The notes below the pieces were generated by a model. It was not told the origin of the DNA. It was given only the letters and a program-made list of their open reading frames with translations, and made no database searches. Made by a program: the position numbers and the translations under genes. A stretch of 64,000 bases of DNA from Rostratula benghalensis (Eukaryota > Chordata > Aves > Charadriiformes > Rostratulidae): the NCBI GenBank assembly GCA_013399305.1, contig VXAI01000035.1:691015-755014 (forward strand), read 5' to 3'. Below are positions 48,201 to 62,043 of the stretch, piece by piece. Numbering within the stretch: position 1 is the first letter of the stretch; each line of letters opens with the position of its first letter.

Positions 48201-51200
48201 GCCAGCCTGAGCAGCCACCTTTTACCTCCTCCTTTGCCTCTACTCTCTCATTTGTGCTGTAGCACTTTTGAGAACATTGCAGGACACTTCTTTTAATCTG
48301 CATTGCTTCCTTTCTTCAGTTAACCACAGCAGGTCTATAAACACCTGAAATAATGGGGGGCAATGGGAGAGGTGCAACATAAATGCAGGTACAAACAGTA
48401 GGGAATGCGGCATCTTCTGAAAGAATGCTCACCAGCAATCTTCAAATTACCAGAGACTGAGTCAGAACACTTACATCCATTCTTCCCAATTTAAATTACA
48501 CTACAAAAATGCCCAGGCAGATTTTGCACCACCTTTACTAACTTAATTTGAATTCACACTTTTGGTTAAACAAGCTCAATGTCCCATATGGACAAACCTA
48601 TAAAACGTGGTTTGATTTTGAACCTTTTTTGTGCACCCATTAACTTCAACAAGAACTGTGAGTCCTTAGTATACCTGCTTATGAAACTGGTTTTGTTAGA
48701 TGGCTAACTTTATGCATATATATTGCAAATTATTTAAGAGGGCAGTGAGGTTATGATTCAAAATCTTATAAATGGAATTTCTTGCACATGTTCCTGATAT
48801 TGGCTTCCATGCCTGTTTCGAATTTACTTACAAAACCCACCAGTGCACCCAGAATTAGTTTCAAGCTGTTTCCTTGCCCCGCTCTCTTCACGGCATTATC
48901 ATTCCTACGTGCAGAAATTGCTCCTGTGTTTTTCACGGGACAGGAAATGCCAGGCTGGCAATATAAGAAAGGGTTGGGTTTTCACTTAATGTTAACTGTT
49001 GTTGCTGTGGGTTGAGTGTGGTAACTTTGTTAACAGAATGCTCTCCCAGTTACTAGCAGACATATCTATTTGCTACCGCCACAGCTGGTTATACCTCCAA
49101 ACCCTGGCCAAAGGTAACAATGACAAAGTATGGCGAAAAAAGCAACAAAGTACTGATCTCAGTGAACGAAAGCTCTTCTGAAATTACTCTTTGCATGTTA
49201 CTAACAGCTCAATGCCCAAATCTGTTGCAAATTTAGAATTTAGTTAGGAGGAAGACTAGCGCAGCCTCATTTTCTGTAGCCTTTCTAACGGTGTTTCCTC
49301 CTGAAATTTAGTTCTAAGTGTTTTGACACATCCACAGTCCGATCAAAGAAGGAGAAGCTCATGTTAACCCCTTTGGGAACACACTGCCCACCCCAGCACA
49401 CAAGTGCAGGCCCATCCATCTGTGAAAGTACATTAGTAACCATCTCACCCTTTCCTTGCCTCTCTAGGAGAGTCTAAATTCTACGGTGGCAGCAGTGTTC
49501 TAAGGGCATTAAGAAGAAATAAAACTCCTTGTCTTGTACAGCTGTATAAAAACAGGAACAAGCAAGACCTAGCAATTAACATACCAAAATAAAACCAGAT
49601 TCCTTGGTGTTTCTGGAGTACAGCTGGTGCCACATCAGTGCACCACAGTAACAAATCTCAATTCAAATTAAAAAACCCCCAAACATTCAAAACCTACAGC
49701 TTTACATGGGGAGCTACTTCGCAGTCCCACACCTCATTCTCTGGTTGTGGGAGCACAAAGGAGATCTATGGTGCAGAAGGGAAGCACTGAACTTAATTTT
49801 CCATTTTCCGGGCAGTCGAGGTCTTGGCTTAAAAAATAAAACCAAAAAGCCTCAAATCAAATAACTATGTCTTGGTCTAAATCCTTCCCCTTCTTTGGAT
49901 CTTCAAAATAATTTTGACTTCACAGGGACCTACACTGATTTAAATGAGTCTATGACTCCATGAGTCTATAAGTTAAAAAAGAGAAGTTTTATAAATACAA
50001 CTTGAAAACAAACAGAAGCTCTCTATGTAGCCAGTAAAAATTATCACTGTTGCCTATGCAACCAAAAATCATTATTTATAAAGATGAGGCTCCAGAAATA
50101 TATGAAAGGCTCTTGAAATTCATGAGAAGAGTAGACCTCTCAAATACTGAGAAATTTTAATGGCCTTCTGCTTCTTTCATTGTCATCCATCAGTACATCC
50201 ACAATCTAAAGCCTCTCACCTATGAACAATGATACATTAAAATGTATTTTAATTAATTTATTAAACTATATTATACTATATGTAAACATTGCTATATTTT
50301 GATCTAAAACTGGAATACTATGAGTCACAGCACAGCATTGCAAAAACCCTATGAGTCTTTAAGTTCATTTCCCTGATACATGCCTGCTGTGCTTAACATT
50401 ATAAACCTCATACTAATCTTAAATTTAGCTATTATTTGAAACTTTATGCTCTGGGATTCCTTCCTTAAGTCTGAAACCTTAATTTAAGACAGCTGTTCCA
50501 CACTAACTCAACATGTGTGGGATCTTCCCACTAAATGGAAACGATAACTAGGATTTTTTGTTTTTTAAAGAGATATCATGTTTGGTGTGGGATGGGCTCC
50601 TTTTAAATAAAGACAAAGAAACTATCAAAGTTGGTTCATCCATGTAATAAGAAAATGATCCCATGCAACACAGCTGTATGTGTTGTTTTCATGCCTTGAC
50701 CATGTTATGGTTTGATTTACAAAGTTTACTGGCTTTTTTATTTTTCCATTTTTACCGAGCTATAGTTCATTCGATGGTGATAATTAACACATGAATATTA
50801 ACATATTTGCCCTTTCAGCATCATGGTACAAGTCTGTTCTTTAAGGCAGTAACATACTGCTGACCCTGAAGTCCATGTCCAGTAAATCCTCCCCTGAGCA
50901 CAGCAGTCCCACTGCCATCCACAGACTACTACCATTGCACCTAAAGTACATGGGAACTGCTGGCTGTGGGAATTTGGTTTTTTGCCTCACTTTTATCCAA
51001 GACGGCATGTATCTCAAGAACAAAGAATGAATACAAATTAATGCACCTAACTTAAAATTTTGCCTCTGCCAATTGCTTATTAGGTTACTTGACAGTGATG
51101 GCTGCATTTCTAATGAGAGCTGCGGAAGAGGACGGGTGACAAGCCTCTACCATCCCCTCCATAAGGTCACACGTTGATGGCAGTGTCCTGTGCCAGCACA

Positions 51201-53043
51201 CGGTGCTGTGCATCAGCTGAGGCAGACACAGGTATCCCAGCTACTGCCCCATCTCTGGGAGCGGCAGGGGCAGAAGGGTGGGAAGGTAAAGGGTTAACCA
51301 GCATAACCACACACAGCTAAGCCTGTTTGTCAAAGCTCTTACTGGAATACTGCGAACACCACTTGTTTTGCACCGAGTATTTTGAAATACTTGTTACTGT
51401 ATCTTGTATTTTATGCAATGTATTTGTATGAGAATTAACCATATATATGCAACTATAAAAAAAATCTACATCCTGCTGTTTAAAGAACTTGGTTCCCTTA
51501 TATCCAACACAATATTCTAAAACAGTATTTTTCTTCAAATTAATTTTATTCTAAATAGTATACACTGAGGTCTGTTGGTGGTCATGGGGGAGGGTGTATA
51601 CGTACACATACGTATCTATAGAATGCTACTGGTATATCATTAAAATACAGAAAAAATTAGCATTGAAATATATAGTTTGTCAATACCATTTTGAGCACAA
51701 GAAAATGTGAAACAGGCTCTAGAGAAAAACACTGCCATATCAGATGCAATGGCATGTAAAGGGTTAAAAATCCATGCGTATTTAAGAGCAACAGACTGTT
51801 TTCCTGTAAAGTCCTTCTATGGCACGATCTAGGGGACGTCCAACTTAAGTGCTGGATGTTCATACAGGATTTCCTATGACTAATGCTGTCAGCATTCAAA
51901 ACTTTTAATTTAAAATGTGGGCGTTATACACAGATAGGAAATTTACCATTTAAAAAATTGTTATTTGAAAATGAATGGAAATCACTCTGATTTTCAGATT
52001 CATTTGCTGTACATGGAATGATAGCATAAAATAAGGAAGTCACTAAGTGGCATATGCCGGGATTGCCTGCCAAGCTTTTACACAAGTCTTTTATATCTGG
52101 ATAGGATTCACAGGAAGCTTGTACAGGAAGGCCTTTTCCTTCCTTATTTTTGAAAAGCTTTGTTGGATGGAAATTATGCCAGTGAGTAAAAGAGGGGAAG
52201 GGGAAACAAACTACCATCCTGGTGGTTTTGGTGCCAATCCATGCAAAACTGAAAGTCACATCCAGATAACATTAATGCAACCTGTTGTAACATAAACTAA
52301 CAAAAAGCAGGACTGTAGAGTGCAAAAGATGCTTAATAGTTTTCGATTTGAAAGATTCAAAAAAACCCATAATACAAGTACCAAATGAAAACAGTACAGA
52401 AAGTGCAAATCTGAGATGTAATATGGTACAATTAAGCTAAAATTGCCAATATTCCTAGCACGCACGCCGTGGCCATCTATTCTCTTCAGTAGGTTTGTTC
52501 TGAACTCTATTGCAAGCTCTGGCTGCCTCAGATAAATTTTAAATAGTGATAGTTTATTGAATTAAACATGGAGGTTCTAATAAAGCTTGAGTTGTCACTA
52601 TAATATCCCTTCTTTCATTTCTTAATGTCATGTTGATCCCATTTTCATGATGCTATATTAACTGTTAGCTGAAACTAAGCTTCCCCTATGTCTTGTGACA
52701 CAAGGGAAAAAGGAGGTTAATTCTCTAGCTCGTCTCTACTTATTGTAGCTGATTCACTGCACAAATTATTTGCTAAAAATCACTATTCTTTCCTTCCTAT
52801 GGGTCTCCCAAAATCCCTAGTGAGCATAGATTACTATTCTGTGTACTATTATGCTATGCATATTGAGACAAAGAGTTTGCTTCACTGGAAACCATAAGAG
52901 CAGAAAATATACCTACAGGTAGATTACAGTGGGTCTAGATGCCTCTTCAGCATCTTCCAGGTCACCTGGCATCAGTCCCAGAAGTCTCAGAGAATACAAT
53001 TTAATCCCAAGAGTCTTGTAAACACAGAACTGCAGGGCAAGGG

Positions 53044-53117
53044 CAAAAAGCAAACCAAACCAAACTAAAACCCAAAAGCAAAAACAAAACACAAACCAAA
53101 CAAAAAGCCCCAAACCT
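53044..53117. repeat. A/C-rich (AAACC)n-like tract
   Basis: AAACCAAACCAAACTAAAACCC-type sequence contains almost only A and C on the plus strand. On the minus strand the same bases read GGTTTGGTTTGG and create a spurious Phe/Leu/Trp-rich frame. Confidence 0.7.
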
Positions 53118-53394
53118 TAAAAACTTTATGGGGCTTTTTTTGTTGTTTTTTTTAAGCACAGTAAGGGAGACAGAAGTTGTATATGAGTGGGTTTGATGAT
53201 AGAGGAATATTGGTGGACTCAAAAGGCATAAGGGAGTCATACTCAAAGGATGAAGAGGAAAGTAGTACAGGGGATAATGGAAGCCATCAAAAGCATTTGA
53301 AAGAATGACTGAAGAGCATGGAGCTCTTCTAGAGACTCTTGGTGGAGGTGTGCAATTCTGTCCAGCTGGACATCACAATATGAAAGCTATTATT

Positions 53395-53412
53395 AAAAAA
53401 AAAAAAAAAAAA
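53395..53412. repeat. 18-base poly(A) run
   Basis: Eighteen A residues follow GAAAGCTATTATT. No upstream AATAAA is present, so this is a simple mononucleotide repeat. Confidence 0.8.
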
Positions 53413-53571
53413 GGATGCTGGTATAAGGAGTCAAACTTGTGCTTTGTTCACAGAGTAACGAAGGCGCAGGTAACAACCATCTGTTTTCATCTGCTGTGAG
53501 AAAAGGCAGTCCCAGGGGAAAGAATATCCATGCTGATGTGTTTTCATTGCTCCCATGACCAAAGCTAGTTT

Positions 53572-53619
53572 AAAACAAAACCAACCAACCACCCAAACAA
53601 AACCCCCAAACCAAAAAAG
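53572..53619. repeat. A/C-rich tract
   Basis: AAAACCAACCAACCACCCAAAC and similar units form a second A/C-only tract only about 450 bases from the previous one. Confidence 0.7.
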
Positions 53620-54513
53620 CGCCTCTTTGGGCATCAGACATTTGTCTCCTCACAGTGCAGACTGAAAAAATAAGGAATAAAAGAGTTAGTTCCAGGGATG
53701 GGAATAGAGAAGTCTGAAATGAAAGTTCCAGTTCAGATGAGACTACACATGATTTGCAAAGCGATGGAAACTGAGGGGGCAGCTAGGTCATGCCTTTCCC
53801 CTGCTGCATGAATCACTCTTTGAATGGAAATTTGAGTAGGAAGACATAATGGCTTGGGAACAAAGAGAGCTGCTGGAATATCACAGGTGCAGCTGAACAG
53901 AGAAGGATGTTTTGGAATATGCCAAGGAAAGCAAACACCATGAATCTGGAGGAGTTGTCAGGACTTGGTGATTAAGGGAGCTATCCAAATCAACAAGGGT
54001 ACTTCTCACGGAGTCAAACAGGCAGGAAAACAGCTGAGGTCCCGACTCCCTGCTCCAATTAACCAATGACTTAATGCTAAACCATAATTCAGATTTCAGA
54101 AAAAGATAGGAGGTGCTAATGTGCTACTAAGTTTCTGGGAGTCAAACTTACACTCCACTGAGACACCTCTCTATAGATGGATGTATAATTATATACTTTG
54201 CTGAGCTGGAACTCACGTGAGGTGCAGGAATCCAGATCCTGACAAACAAGAAGGGGGAACCCAAAGAGCCAGCCAAAGCCAGAGGATTCAAACAGAAGAA
54301 AGGGGAAGTTGTCAGAACTGGAAAGAGATAATATAAAAGAATCAACTCTATGCCTCAGAACACCCTCTAGCAGTGAGAAATACTGTGATGCTGAACAAAA
54401 AGTACTCCCCAACTCACAGAATTGTGAACTGATTAAAACATGATTAATGAAGAAATAATTACATGTCTATGATTTTCCAGCATTGCTATACTAGGAAAAT
54501 GAATCTTCACTTT

Positions 54514-54562
54514 CACAGAATTTCAGAGCTGGAAGGGATCTCTAAAGATTACCTAGTTTGTT
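54514..54562 (-). mobile_element. Possible CR1 3'-terminal fragment, degraded
   Basis: TCACAGAATTTCAGAGCTGGAAGGGATCTCTAAAGATTACCTAGTTTG follows the antisense CR1 tail (tcatagaat...ggttggaagggacctctggagatcatctagt). It is short and eroded. Confidence 0.5.
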
Positions 54563-54664
54563 TTGATGTACAACAAACATAAATTGAATACAACTGAAAA
54601 TACACAAGGATTTTAACTAGTTGATGAGGATGGAGCCAACAGAATGACAATAAAGGTAACCAGG

Positions 54665-54681
54665 AAAAAAAAAAAAAAAAA
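54665..54681. repeat. 17-base poly(A) run with upstream AATAAA
   Basis: Seventeen A residues follow 10 bases after an AATAAA (54649-54654) and continue as AACAACAAACAAACC. This might be a second retrocopy tail, but no body or duplication is evident. Confidence 0.5.
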
Positions 54682-56285
54682 CAACAAACAAACCAAAACC
54701 ACTAAATGCTTCCATATCTTTTTTTCCAGAGCAGGGAACAAAGAAATACCAATTAAAATAAATAAATAATGTGGTTATCAGCAAGCCCCTTGAACAATTT
54801 GAATTGTCTCAGTGCTTTAGATAGAGAAATTTAGATAGAATAGTGAAGATGAGTATGAAGGTGATAGATATCTGAATAGTAAGACAAATAGAATTTAAGT
54901 GAAAGTTATATCTTAGCCATTTAATATGAAATGAATGAAATCAACTTACTATTTTCTAAACATAGAATTCTAGACAAAGAAAAAGTAATGAAGATAAGCT
55001 AAACCAGCATGCCAAGCAATCTTTCTTAATCCTGAGCTGCCTTGCTTTGCCATACCACAGTGAACGATGGCACTGAAAAACTGAGAAGCAAATAATGAAT
55101 GTAGGAATTACAGGCACTCAAAGGTAACAAACTTCCATGGATATTTTTAAAATTGTGCTAATTATTGTCAGTCTTCTGTGGGAATAAAAAATCAGTTTTC
55201 TATGAGAATAAAAAAGCCTGAAAGGACTCACAATGTAACAGCCACCTTCCCAAGCACCAGCAGCAGGGAATACAAGAACCATTTCAAGGTAAACAGAGAG
55301 ACAAAGCTAGAATATTAAGGAAAAATACATAAATAAGGCTTATGGAAGCCTGAAATGATAGCTATGGAGAAAGCAACAGATACAGATATTCTCTGCTGTA
55401 TTACAAGAAGTCTCTCAGGAAGACCAGTTAGACTCTGACAGGTTTAAGGAGGGAATTAACTGAGCCCCTGTTCACTACCATTTGCTCTTTCACTAGCAAG
55501 ATCACAGTATCTTTTTGCTGCTGGTGATGTTACTGGAAATTAAATCTTACCATTGCTAACTCAGAAGACATACTGCATTTTTTACAGACTAATTGTTAAG
55601 TTTTTCTTACCAATATAATAAAAAAAAAGATAGTGTTTTCCACATAGGATTGAAATAACTTTTTAGATTTATTCAAGTTCAGAAAAATAAAAACAAAATT
55701 AAAAAACCCCTCCAGCTATAGAACTAAAATGAATGAATTTAAAAGTTATTTTGACATAATAAATAAAATGTATACACATTTTACTGTAAATGGATTCCTC
55801 AGAGAGGGCAAAATTTCAAAGTGTGTGTGCAGAGACTTCATTAGCAAGACATTGTTTAGGTAAATGTCTGTGCTATGTCTAATGCTTGACATCTAACTGT
55901 AATAACTTAATAAATAATAGCAATTAAAACGGGTTTATGATGTGACATAACTATTTCCTTTCAAAGTCACTTTACTCTCCAGTCATATCCACAGCACTTT
56001 ATAATCAGTAAGAACAAAATTCAGACTAGTTTTTCACAAGTTATTTTACATCTACAATGTAAACGTGGCCAAGAGTCTTCTGTGGGAGATCCAGTGGCAC
56101 CACCACATTCAGCTTCTGGGAGTTCTGGTGCCAGTGAGTTTACCCTGCTGAGTGCAGGGGGGTAAGGAGCACCTTGGTCTTCAATAGTTAAAAAAAATTG
56201 TATAAAGCATTTCCTTCTGTAAGATTTCACTGACACAGTGTATGTTCTTGACTCAAAACCACAAAGGCTTGTTTGGTTTGAAATG

Positions 56286-56304
56286 AAAAAAAAAAAAAAA
56301 AAAA
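56286..56304. repeat. 19-base poly(A) run
   Basis: Nineteen A residues follow GGTTTGAAATG. This is a simple mononucleotide repeat; the minus-strand frame reading through it gives a meaningless poly-Phe segment. Confidence 0.8.
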
Positions 56305-58744
56305 TCCTGCCCGTTTTGGAGAAAAACCCTAGCCTTCTTTTCATTTGGTTTGCTGATCCTTGAAGCTGCCTCAGCATTTAGTAACTTAATACTTTTACCT
56401 CATTTACATTTTATGCTAATGGTATGAGGGCTAGCATTTTGCCATAACTTTCTATTAGCGTTGGTCTGAACGGACACATTTAAACCATTAAAATTATAAG
56501 ATTATAATCATGATACTGGTGCAACTTTAAGCCAATGACCTGGAAAATGGTGTCTCCTCAGCAGTAAAATCAGTATTAGTGTCCAGGTTTAGTCAATAGA
56601 ATAACAGGCAAATTAGTTCTTAAGTTTAAATTAAGCTTGTGTCAGTAAAGACTTCTGGAGAATAAATATGTATAGAAAGAAATAACTAGTAATCCTTATT
56701 ACTTAGACATAAACACTGTAATATTTCTTTTTTTCACTTTGCATTATGAAAATCACAGTAACTAAATATATACTTCATCATATCACCACTAACATTTTTT
56801 CTGTTTGTTTCAAACCAATTTTTCTATTGTTACATTCTGAAAAAAAGAATACTGCTTTTCCTTAGCTCTGTGAAATTATAAAGTTTTTATCCCTTCTACC
56901 TCCACTATGCAGCTTCCCAGAAAACTACCTGGCAGGGAAACCCATGAAGAACTTTGGAAAAATACTTAAATCTAATTATTCAAAGACCTCAGTTGCAAAA
57001 AATGTTTTCTAAGTAGCTTGGTCACTCTTTTTAAACTTCACTCATATATGGTAAACTGTAAAACAATCCTAATCCTCACTTTGGCTGAGTTATGTACATT
57101 AAGCCTTATTCCTACAGTTCCATGCAGACAGACAGCCTGCTCTGTCAGCACTCACAGACATCAGGGGCACTTTGCAGATGTGTATTATCCACTTATAATT
57201 ACCCCAAGTTGGGAACCTCATAAAAGTACAGACTAATTTTTGGAAAAAGAACATTTGGCATTGCATGGGTGCAGTGCTTAATATCATCTTGATTTTTTTA
57301 TACTTGAGTAAATAGTATAATAGTGTTGGGATAACATTGTGACTAGTTTTGGAAATAGACTAAAATACCTGAATTATTGTGTCAGCTGTTGTATTACTTA
57401 GTATTTTGAAAGTATGCATGAAGAGGGGACAAGGCTGGGAGCTGTGCCCCCTGCAAGACACCTCTTTCAAGCGCAGGGCCTGGCACAGGATTCTGCAGGA
57501 TGGTTATGCTCTGCCAACACCTGAGTTGCACAGAGGGTAAGATGGGAGCCCCCATGTGCTCACCTGAGAAGCAAAAGGGGTGAGACCAGACAGATCAGCT
57601 TTCCCCTCCTCCAGCAGCCCCCGATGGTACAGGTTCTGTGTGTGCCACTGCCACTCAGAGGACAACACTACTTTAGGGAACACCTCCTGTTTAAAGACCA
57701 GCCAGGGCAGAGATTTCTCAGCACCAGGAAGGCCCCAAGCCTATTCTCTCCAGAACTGTGATTAACACAAACAAGATCACTCAGTGCCAAAGCTCCCCTT
57801 TTGACTTCCCTAATTTACCACAGTTAATCTTTAGGCAAAACTAAGCACTACATTTCGTCTCTCTTGCAGACATTCTGACTAGTCAGCTTCTCTTCCAGTC
57901 TTATAATAAGTCAAGTACACTCTAATCATCGTCATGAACACTTCTAACACTGCTCTTTCTCAACTGAGCTATACCCAAATATAGTTCAACCTCAGCCAGC
58001 GAGGCCACGCTTAGATTTCTGGTTATCCAAAGCAAAGCTTTATTCCTGAGCCATGTTTATTAATGAGAATGCCTTGATTACCCAGATATATTTCTCCATT
58101 CCTCATGATGTTTAGATAATGAAGTTGGCTCTATTATCTCTTCCAGACTAGTTATTCTACAGCGAGATATGTTCCAAATAAACAGTTGGCTTTACTGCAA
58201 ACAATTGTCTTAAATGAAATTTAAGTACACATTAGAAAACACAAAAATATCACGGTGAGTGAAACCGTGTTACTAATGTTTGGCTTCCCATCAGTTTTAT
58301 CAAGAAAATGCCCTAGAGAACATAAGCAGTTACTGGAAGTCATTCAGTTGCATTGCATGCCGTTTCAGCAGAAGGCAGTAAGCCCAGCTGCAGGCTGCGG
58401 GCTCACTGGGAAACCTCGGTGGAGAAATGGTGACCTCTGCAGGTTCCTCGCTCCCACGGCCACAACACCTCACGTGTTCCTTTGACAGCGTGCAAGGTGT
58501 AGTGTTGGGTTGCTTTCATCTTTGAGAAATTAAAATAGAGAAAATTAAATGTATATTTGATGATGACATAGCAACACACAATAAGCTAGAAAACACAGGC
58601 ACGTGTTAATTTAAGAAATACATGCTCATCTTTGAAAAGTCAGAAAACAATACTTCAAAGGACAAAAACTTCAAAGCTCTCTCTTAACTTCAAAGCACTG
58701 CACCAACATTAATAAACACTTAGGACATGTCTGTGAGGTAGAAA

Positions 58745-58870
58745 AAAAATTTCCTTTTTTAATGCTTGTGTAAACAGGGCTCAGAGATTAAGTGATTTGC
58801 CCAAGGACACAAGTTAGTAGCAAAACTGAGATTGCATGTCAAAAATAACTGGCTCGAGACTCCCAGCTAC
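58745..58870 (+). repeat. MIR/CORE-SINE-like relic
   Basis: AACAGGGCTCAGAGATTAAGTGATTTGCCCAAGGACACAAGTTAGTAGCAAAACTGAGATTGCA tracks the MIR core (cagagaggttaagtgacttgcccaaggtcacacagctagtaagtggcagagctgggatt) almost phrase for phrase. It is the clearest match to that segment in the window. Confidence 0.65.
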
Positions 58871-61740
58871 AGCTGGGTTAAACCAGTTTCCCTATCTGGA
58901 CACATATTCCACAGAGGCCAAAATAGATAACTTTCCCATCAATAGCATCACCTGCCCTTTTTAAGGCCTGCTCCAAACTCGCCCATGTTGTTTTCAGCTG
59001 GTATCCTCCTACAAAGTCAGTGCTGAGCACACACAGGTCTATCTGAATTGAGGTCATCTTAGATATACACGGAGATTCTTATTTTTGCATTTAACAATGA
59101 CAGCAGAGCTTAGGTGGTCGACGGGAAGATTGATGGTATCCCTATGTCATGACAATCTACTCACTACAGGCTTTTTGACAACACACAATTAAAACACAAT
59201 TTGCACACCTAATTAGCACATGGCATGAAGTTTCTCTGATGACACTACCGAAGTACCAATTGGATTTTTTTACTAAGTCCTTCTACAGAAAACCATAAAA
59301 TTTCTTCAATGCATGCAAGCTGATCTGCTGTATACTCATAGTGCTGAACACAGAGATTCTTAAGGGTTATCTGACAAAGAAAGATGCAACCCCCATCATT
59401 TTCTTTTAGGAAAAAAACTAATAAGGAACAGTCCTTGGATATGTGGAGCTAAAGAAGCCAGTTGAAATAAAACTGCCCAGTGAAGTACTTAGCAAAATAA
59501 ATCACTTTATGCCCCTTAGACAAGAACTGAAGGAAAAAGATAACAAAGCAAGCCAAGGATTTGCCTCTTCTGCCCTCCAACTTCTTTCTTTTCTTACATC
59601 TTGAGTAATATTAAGTTTTGCCATTCTTATTTCAAATGAAGAACTTCCTGGTGATCCTACACATATGTGGCTTCTTGTACTTAATTAAAGGAGAAGAGGT
59701 GTAGAACTTTAATATATTTCCCTTCTCTAAAACGTTTATACATAGAATAAATAGAGCTAATAAGTTAAAAAGATACAAACAAAATCATGTTTCAAATAGC
59801 CAATTATGAATCCCTTTTCTTCTCAACTGCCTGGGTTTTTATTCTTTTTTGAAGTCATTGTTGGAACAAAGGCTTAATTCTAAATGGAGTTAAAATACTA
59901 ATTAAAAAATAAAGGCTTTAAAACATAATTTATAAAAACGAATCCATAAACAAGCTTCCAAAATTTTCTTGTCCAATGTGATTTTTGTTTTAAGAGAATT
60001 TCCTCAGAAGTTACACACATATAATGAAGACATTAAAAAAAAAAGGCATAATTATATTTTGAAGACAATTATTTGCATTTAGTAACAAGTAATTTGCTGC
60101 ATAGTATTTTCCCAAAACAAAGTCCCACCGTGGCTCTGAAAGAGCTGCTGCCTGCATATATTGTTCAAACGTTCCTCCTCAAGGCCAGTTAGGAGTACTG
60201 CACCCTTTAATTTGTCCTGTTTATGAGTAAAATTTCTGTATTCAGCACACTAGGAAATTACTGCCCCACTACTAAGACTCTTCCAGAATACAACAATTTC
60301 TGGTTTAACATTTGAGATTTTTCAGTTCCAAAAATTCTTGTGCTGTCTACGTTAAGGTACTGCTCGGCCCTCACGAAACATTTGCCGTTCCATGAGGAAT
60401 GTTCCATGAGGAGAGGTTCCACCTCTCCTGTGAGGTGAATGGAGTTTTGCTATCTCTATTTCGCAGGGAAACAATAATGAGGATGAGACAAAGGTCTCAT
60501 TTCACCAAACTAAGGGCCATCAATTTACTCGAGACACAGATAGATCTTCAGTACTTTGTTAAATCAAATCTGAAGACTAAATAAGGTGCAGATCACAGAC
60601 CGTGTCTTAATTAAGCAGATTTGGGAACACAATTCAGACCTCCTGACTCCTACAATAAACCATAGTTTTGCGTGCTATGTCTTAACAATCATTAACTAAA
60701 TGACAAAGGTTTTGCTGTTCTTCCTGTAGTGCCCTTCTTTGCATTTCAGAGGAATTATTGGACTCTTAAATTGGCTGTCAAATTTGCTGACTTGGTAACT
60801 GGCTGGTTCTCAAAATATATATTAAAAGTCTTGCCTTTCCCAGCTATTCCTTCAATAAATCTTGTTTTTTAATAGAACAGGCTTTGCGATCTTGCTCATA
60901 AAACTAAAGTCAACAGAAAAAAATTAAAAATCTTATCAGTCACGTTGTACATACTATTGGAGAAATACATGGAAAGGCAACAGGACCCAAAAAAAGGGCA
61001 CTGAACTAAGAAACAGTTGGCAAAATTTCCCATTTGCTTAAATAAGGTCAAGCTTTCTGAGATTCAGCTCATTTTACTTCCAGCTCCTACAGAACTCTGT
61101 AATCTCAATTTCTCTCTCAATTGGTTTCAAAATGTGTAGATGATTATTATTTTATTTCCTGGTCTCCATAAAGAATTTTAACACCAATAAGTTAAATTAA
61201 TTACAGCTAGAGTCAAAGCTCCTGCATCCATACTGAAGACTATACATATTCACAGATTTGAAACTCTACTTAATTATGCTTTATATGTTGCATACTGAAT
61301 CACACCCCTTGATCCGCCTCACGTAAAAGAATTAAGTTCCAGACAGACTCCAAGTTACAGCAGGAATTACAAGCTAAATAGCCTTTAAGTTAAATATACC
61401 TCATAGACTGAAGTTGTAACTCATATTAGAAAGGCTGGATCGCTTTTTATAACTTGCTGCTTACACAGTTTATTTTCATCTAGGTCTTTATATTTTTATT
61501 CCATTGCATTATAGGGCTTTCACCTACATAGCTGGCAATGTGTACTCTTTCATTTAAGATCATACAAGGTATGTAATCATGGTAACAGTAACTATGCTGT
61601 GATTTTCTTTTGTCATGTTTAATAGACTGGTCATTTAGGCACCTACAAAAAACAGCTTGGCCAGAGGAACAGGGGGACTTGATAAACAAATATCTTCTAT
61701 TCAAATATTAACTTCACAAAAGCATTTTTTTTCTCCCCAG

Positions 61741-61871
61741 AGAATCTGGAAGAAACCTTCCAAGAGGAATATCTTTACATATCACAGATTTTTGTTTTGT
61801 TATTAAACTTCACCTGTTGCTAAGGAAGAACAGAGAAGATCAAAGGACTTCTAACAACTAGAAAACCAAAG
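61741..61871 (+). other. Predicted 5' non-coding exon of the CARD-ankyrin gene
   Basis: A strong acceptor (T-rich tract TTTTTTTTCTCCCCAG ending at 61740) and a strong donor (AAAG|GTGAGG, GT at 61872-61873) bound 131 bases with no ATG on the plus strand. It lies 173 bases before the CARD-ankyrin start codon. A plausible next acceptor is the CAATAG ending at 62018, giving a 147-base intron and a 25-base leader before ATG. The definition rests on splice signals alone. The acceptor implies at least one further upstream exon, which I could not locate. Confidence 0.5.
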
Positions 61872-62043
61872 GTGAGGGAGTTTTTATTTCTTTCTCATTC
61901 TTTAAAGATTTATCACTGAACTACAACGGTTGCTAGTTCATAGTTCTAAGAAAAGAATGTGTGAATGATGTGATCCTGCTGCTCTATTTCCTATTTAACT
62001 TCCAACATCAAACAATAGCTCTATTCACTTTTGGATTATCAAC

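Larger units (their letters stand above)
41066..61740. other. Non-coding interval between JUN and the CARD-ankyrin gene
   Basis: About 20.7 kb shows no recognisable coding exon on either strand. It holds A runs (41451-41466, 53395-53412, 54665-54681, 56286-56304), two A/C-only tracts, two short CR1 fragments and an MIR-like relic. A further weak MIR-end-like phrase (AACACAATTCAGACCTCCTGACTCC) lies near 60630-60654. Untranslated exons of the downstream gene or JUN enhancers could lie here unseen. The frame at 44265-44618 begins with ATG but has no recognised domain. Confidence 0.5.

Noticed and set aside
48024..48218. Minus-strand 64-codon Ala-rich frame, suspected processed pseudogene of a small mitochondrial protein
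   Set aside because: I compared it mentally with ATP synthase subunit g and similar proteins and found no convincing match. The frame begins at GTG with a stop two codons upstream.
4358..56255. Scattered perfect AP-1 heptamers (4358, 8506, 18339, 48458, 50321, 56249)
   Set aside because: About eight TGASTCA matches are expected by chance in 64 kb. The six I found by eye are not enriched and not clustered around JUN.
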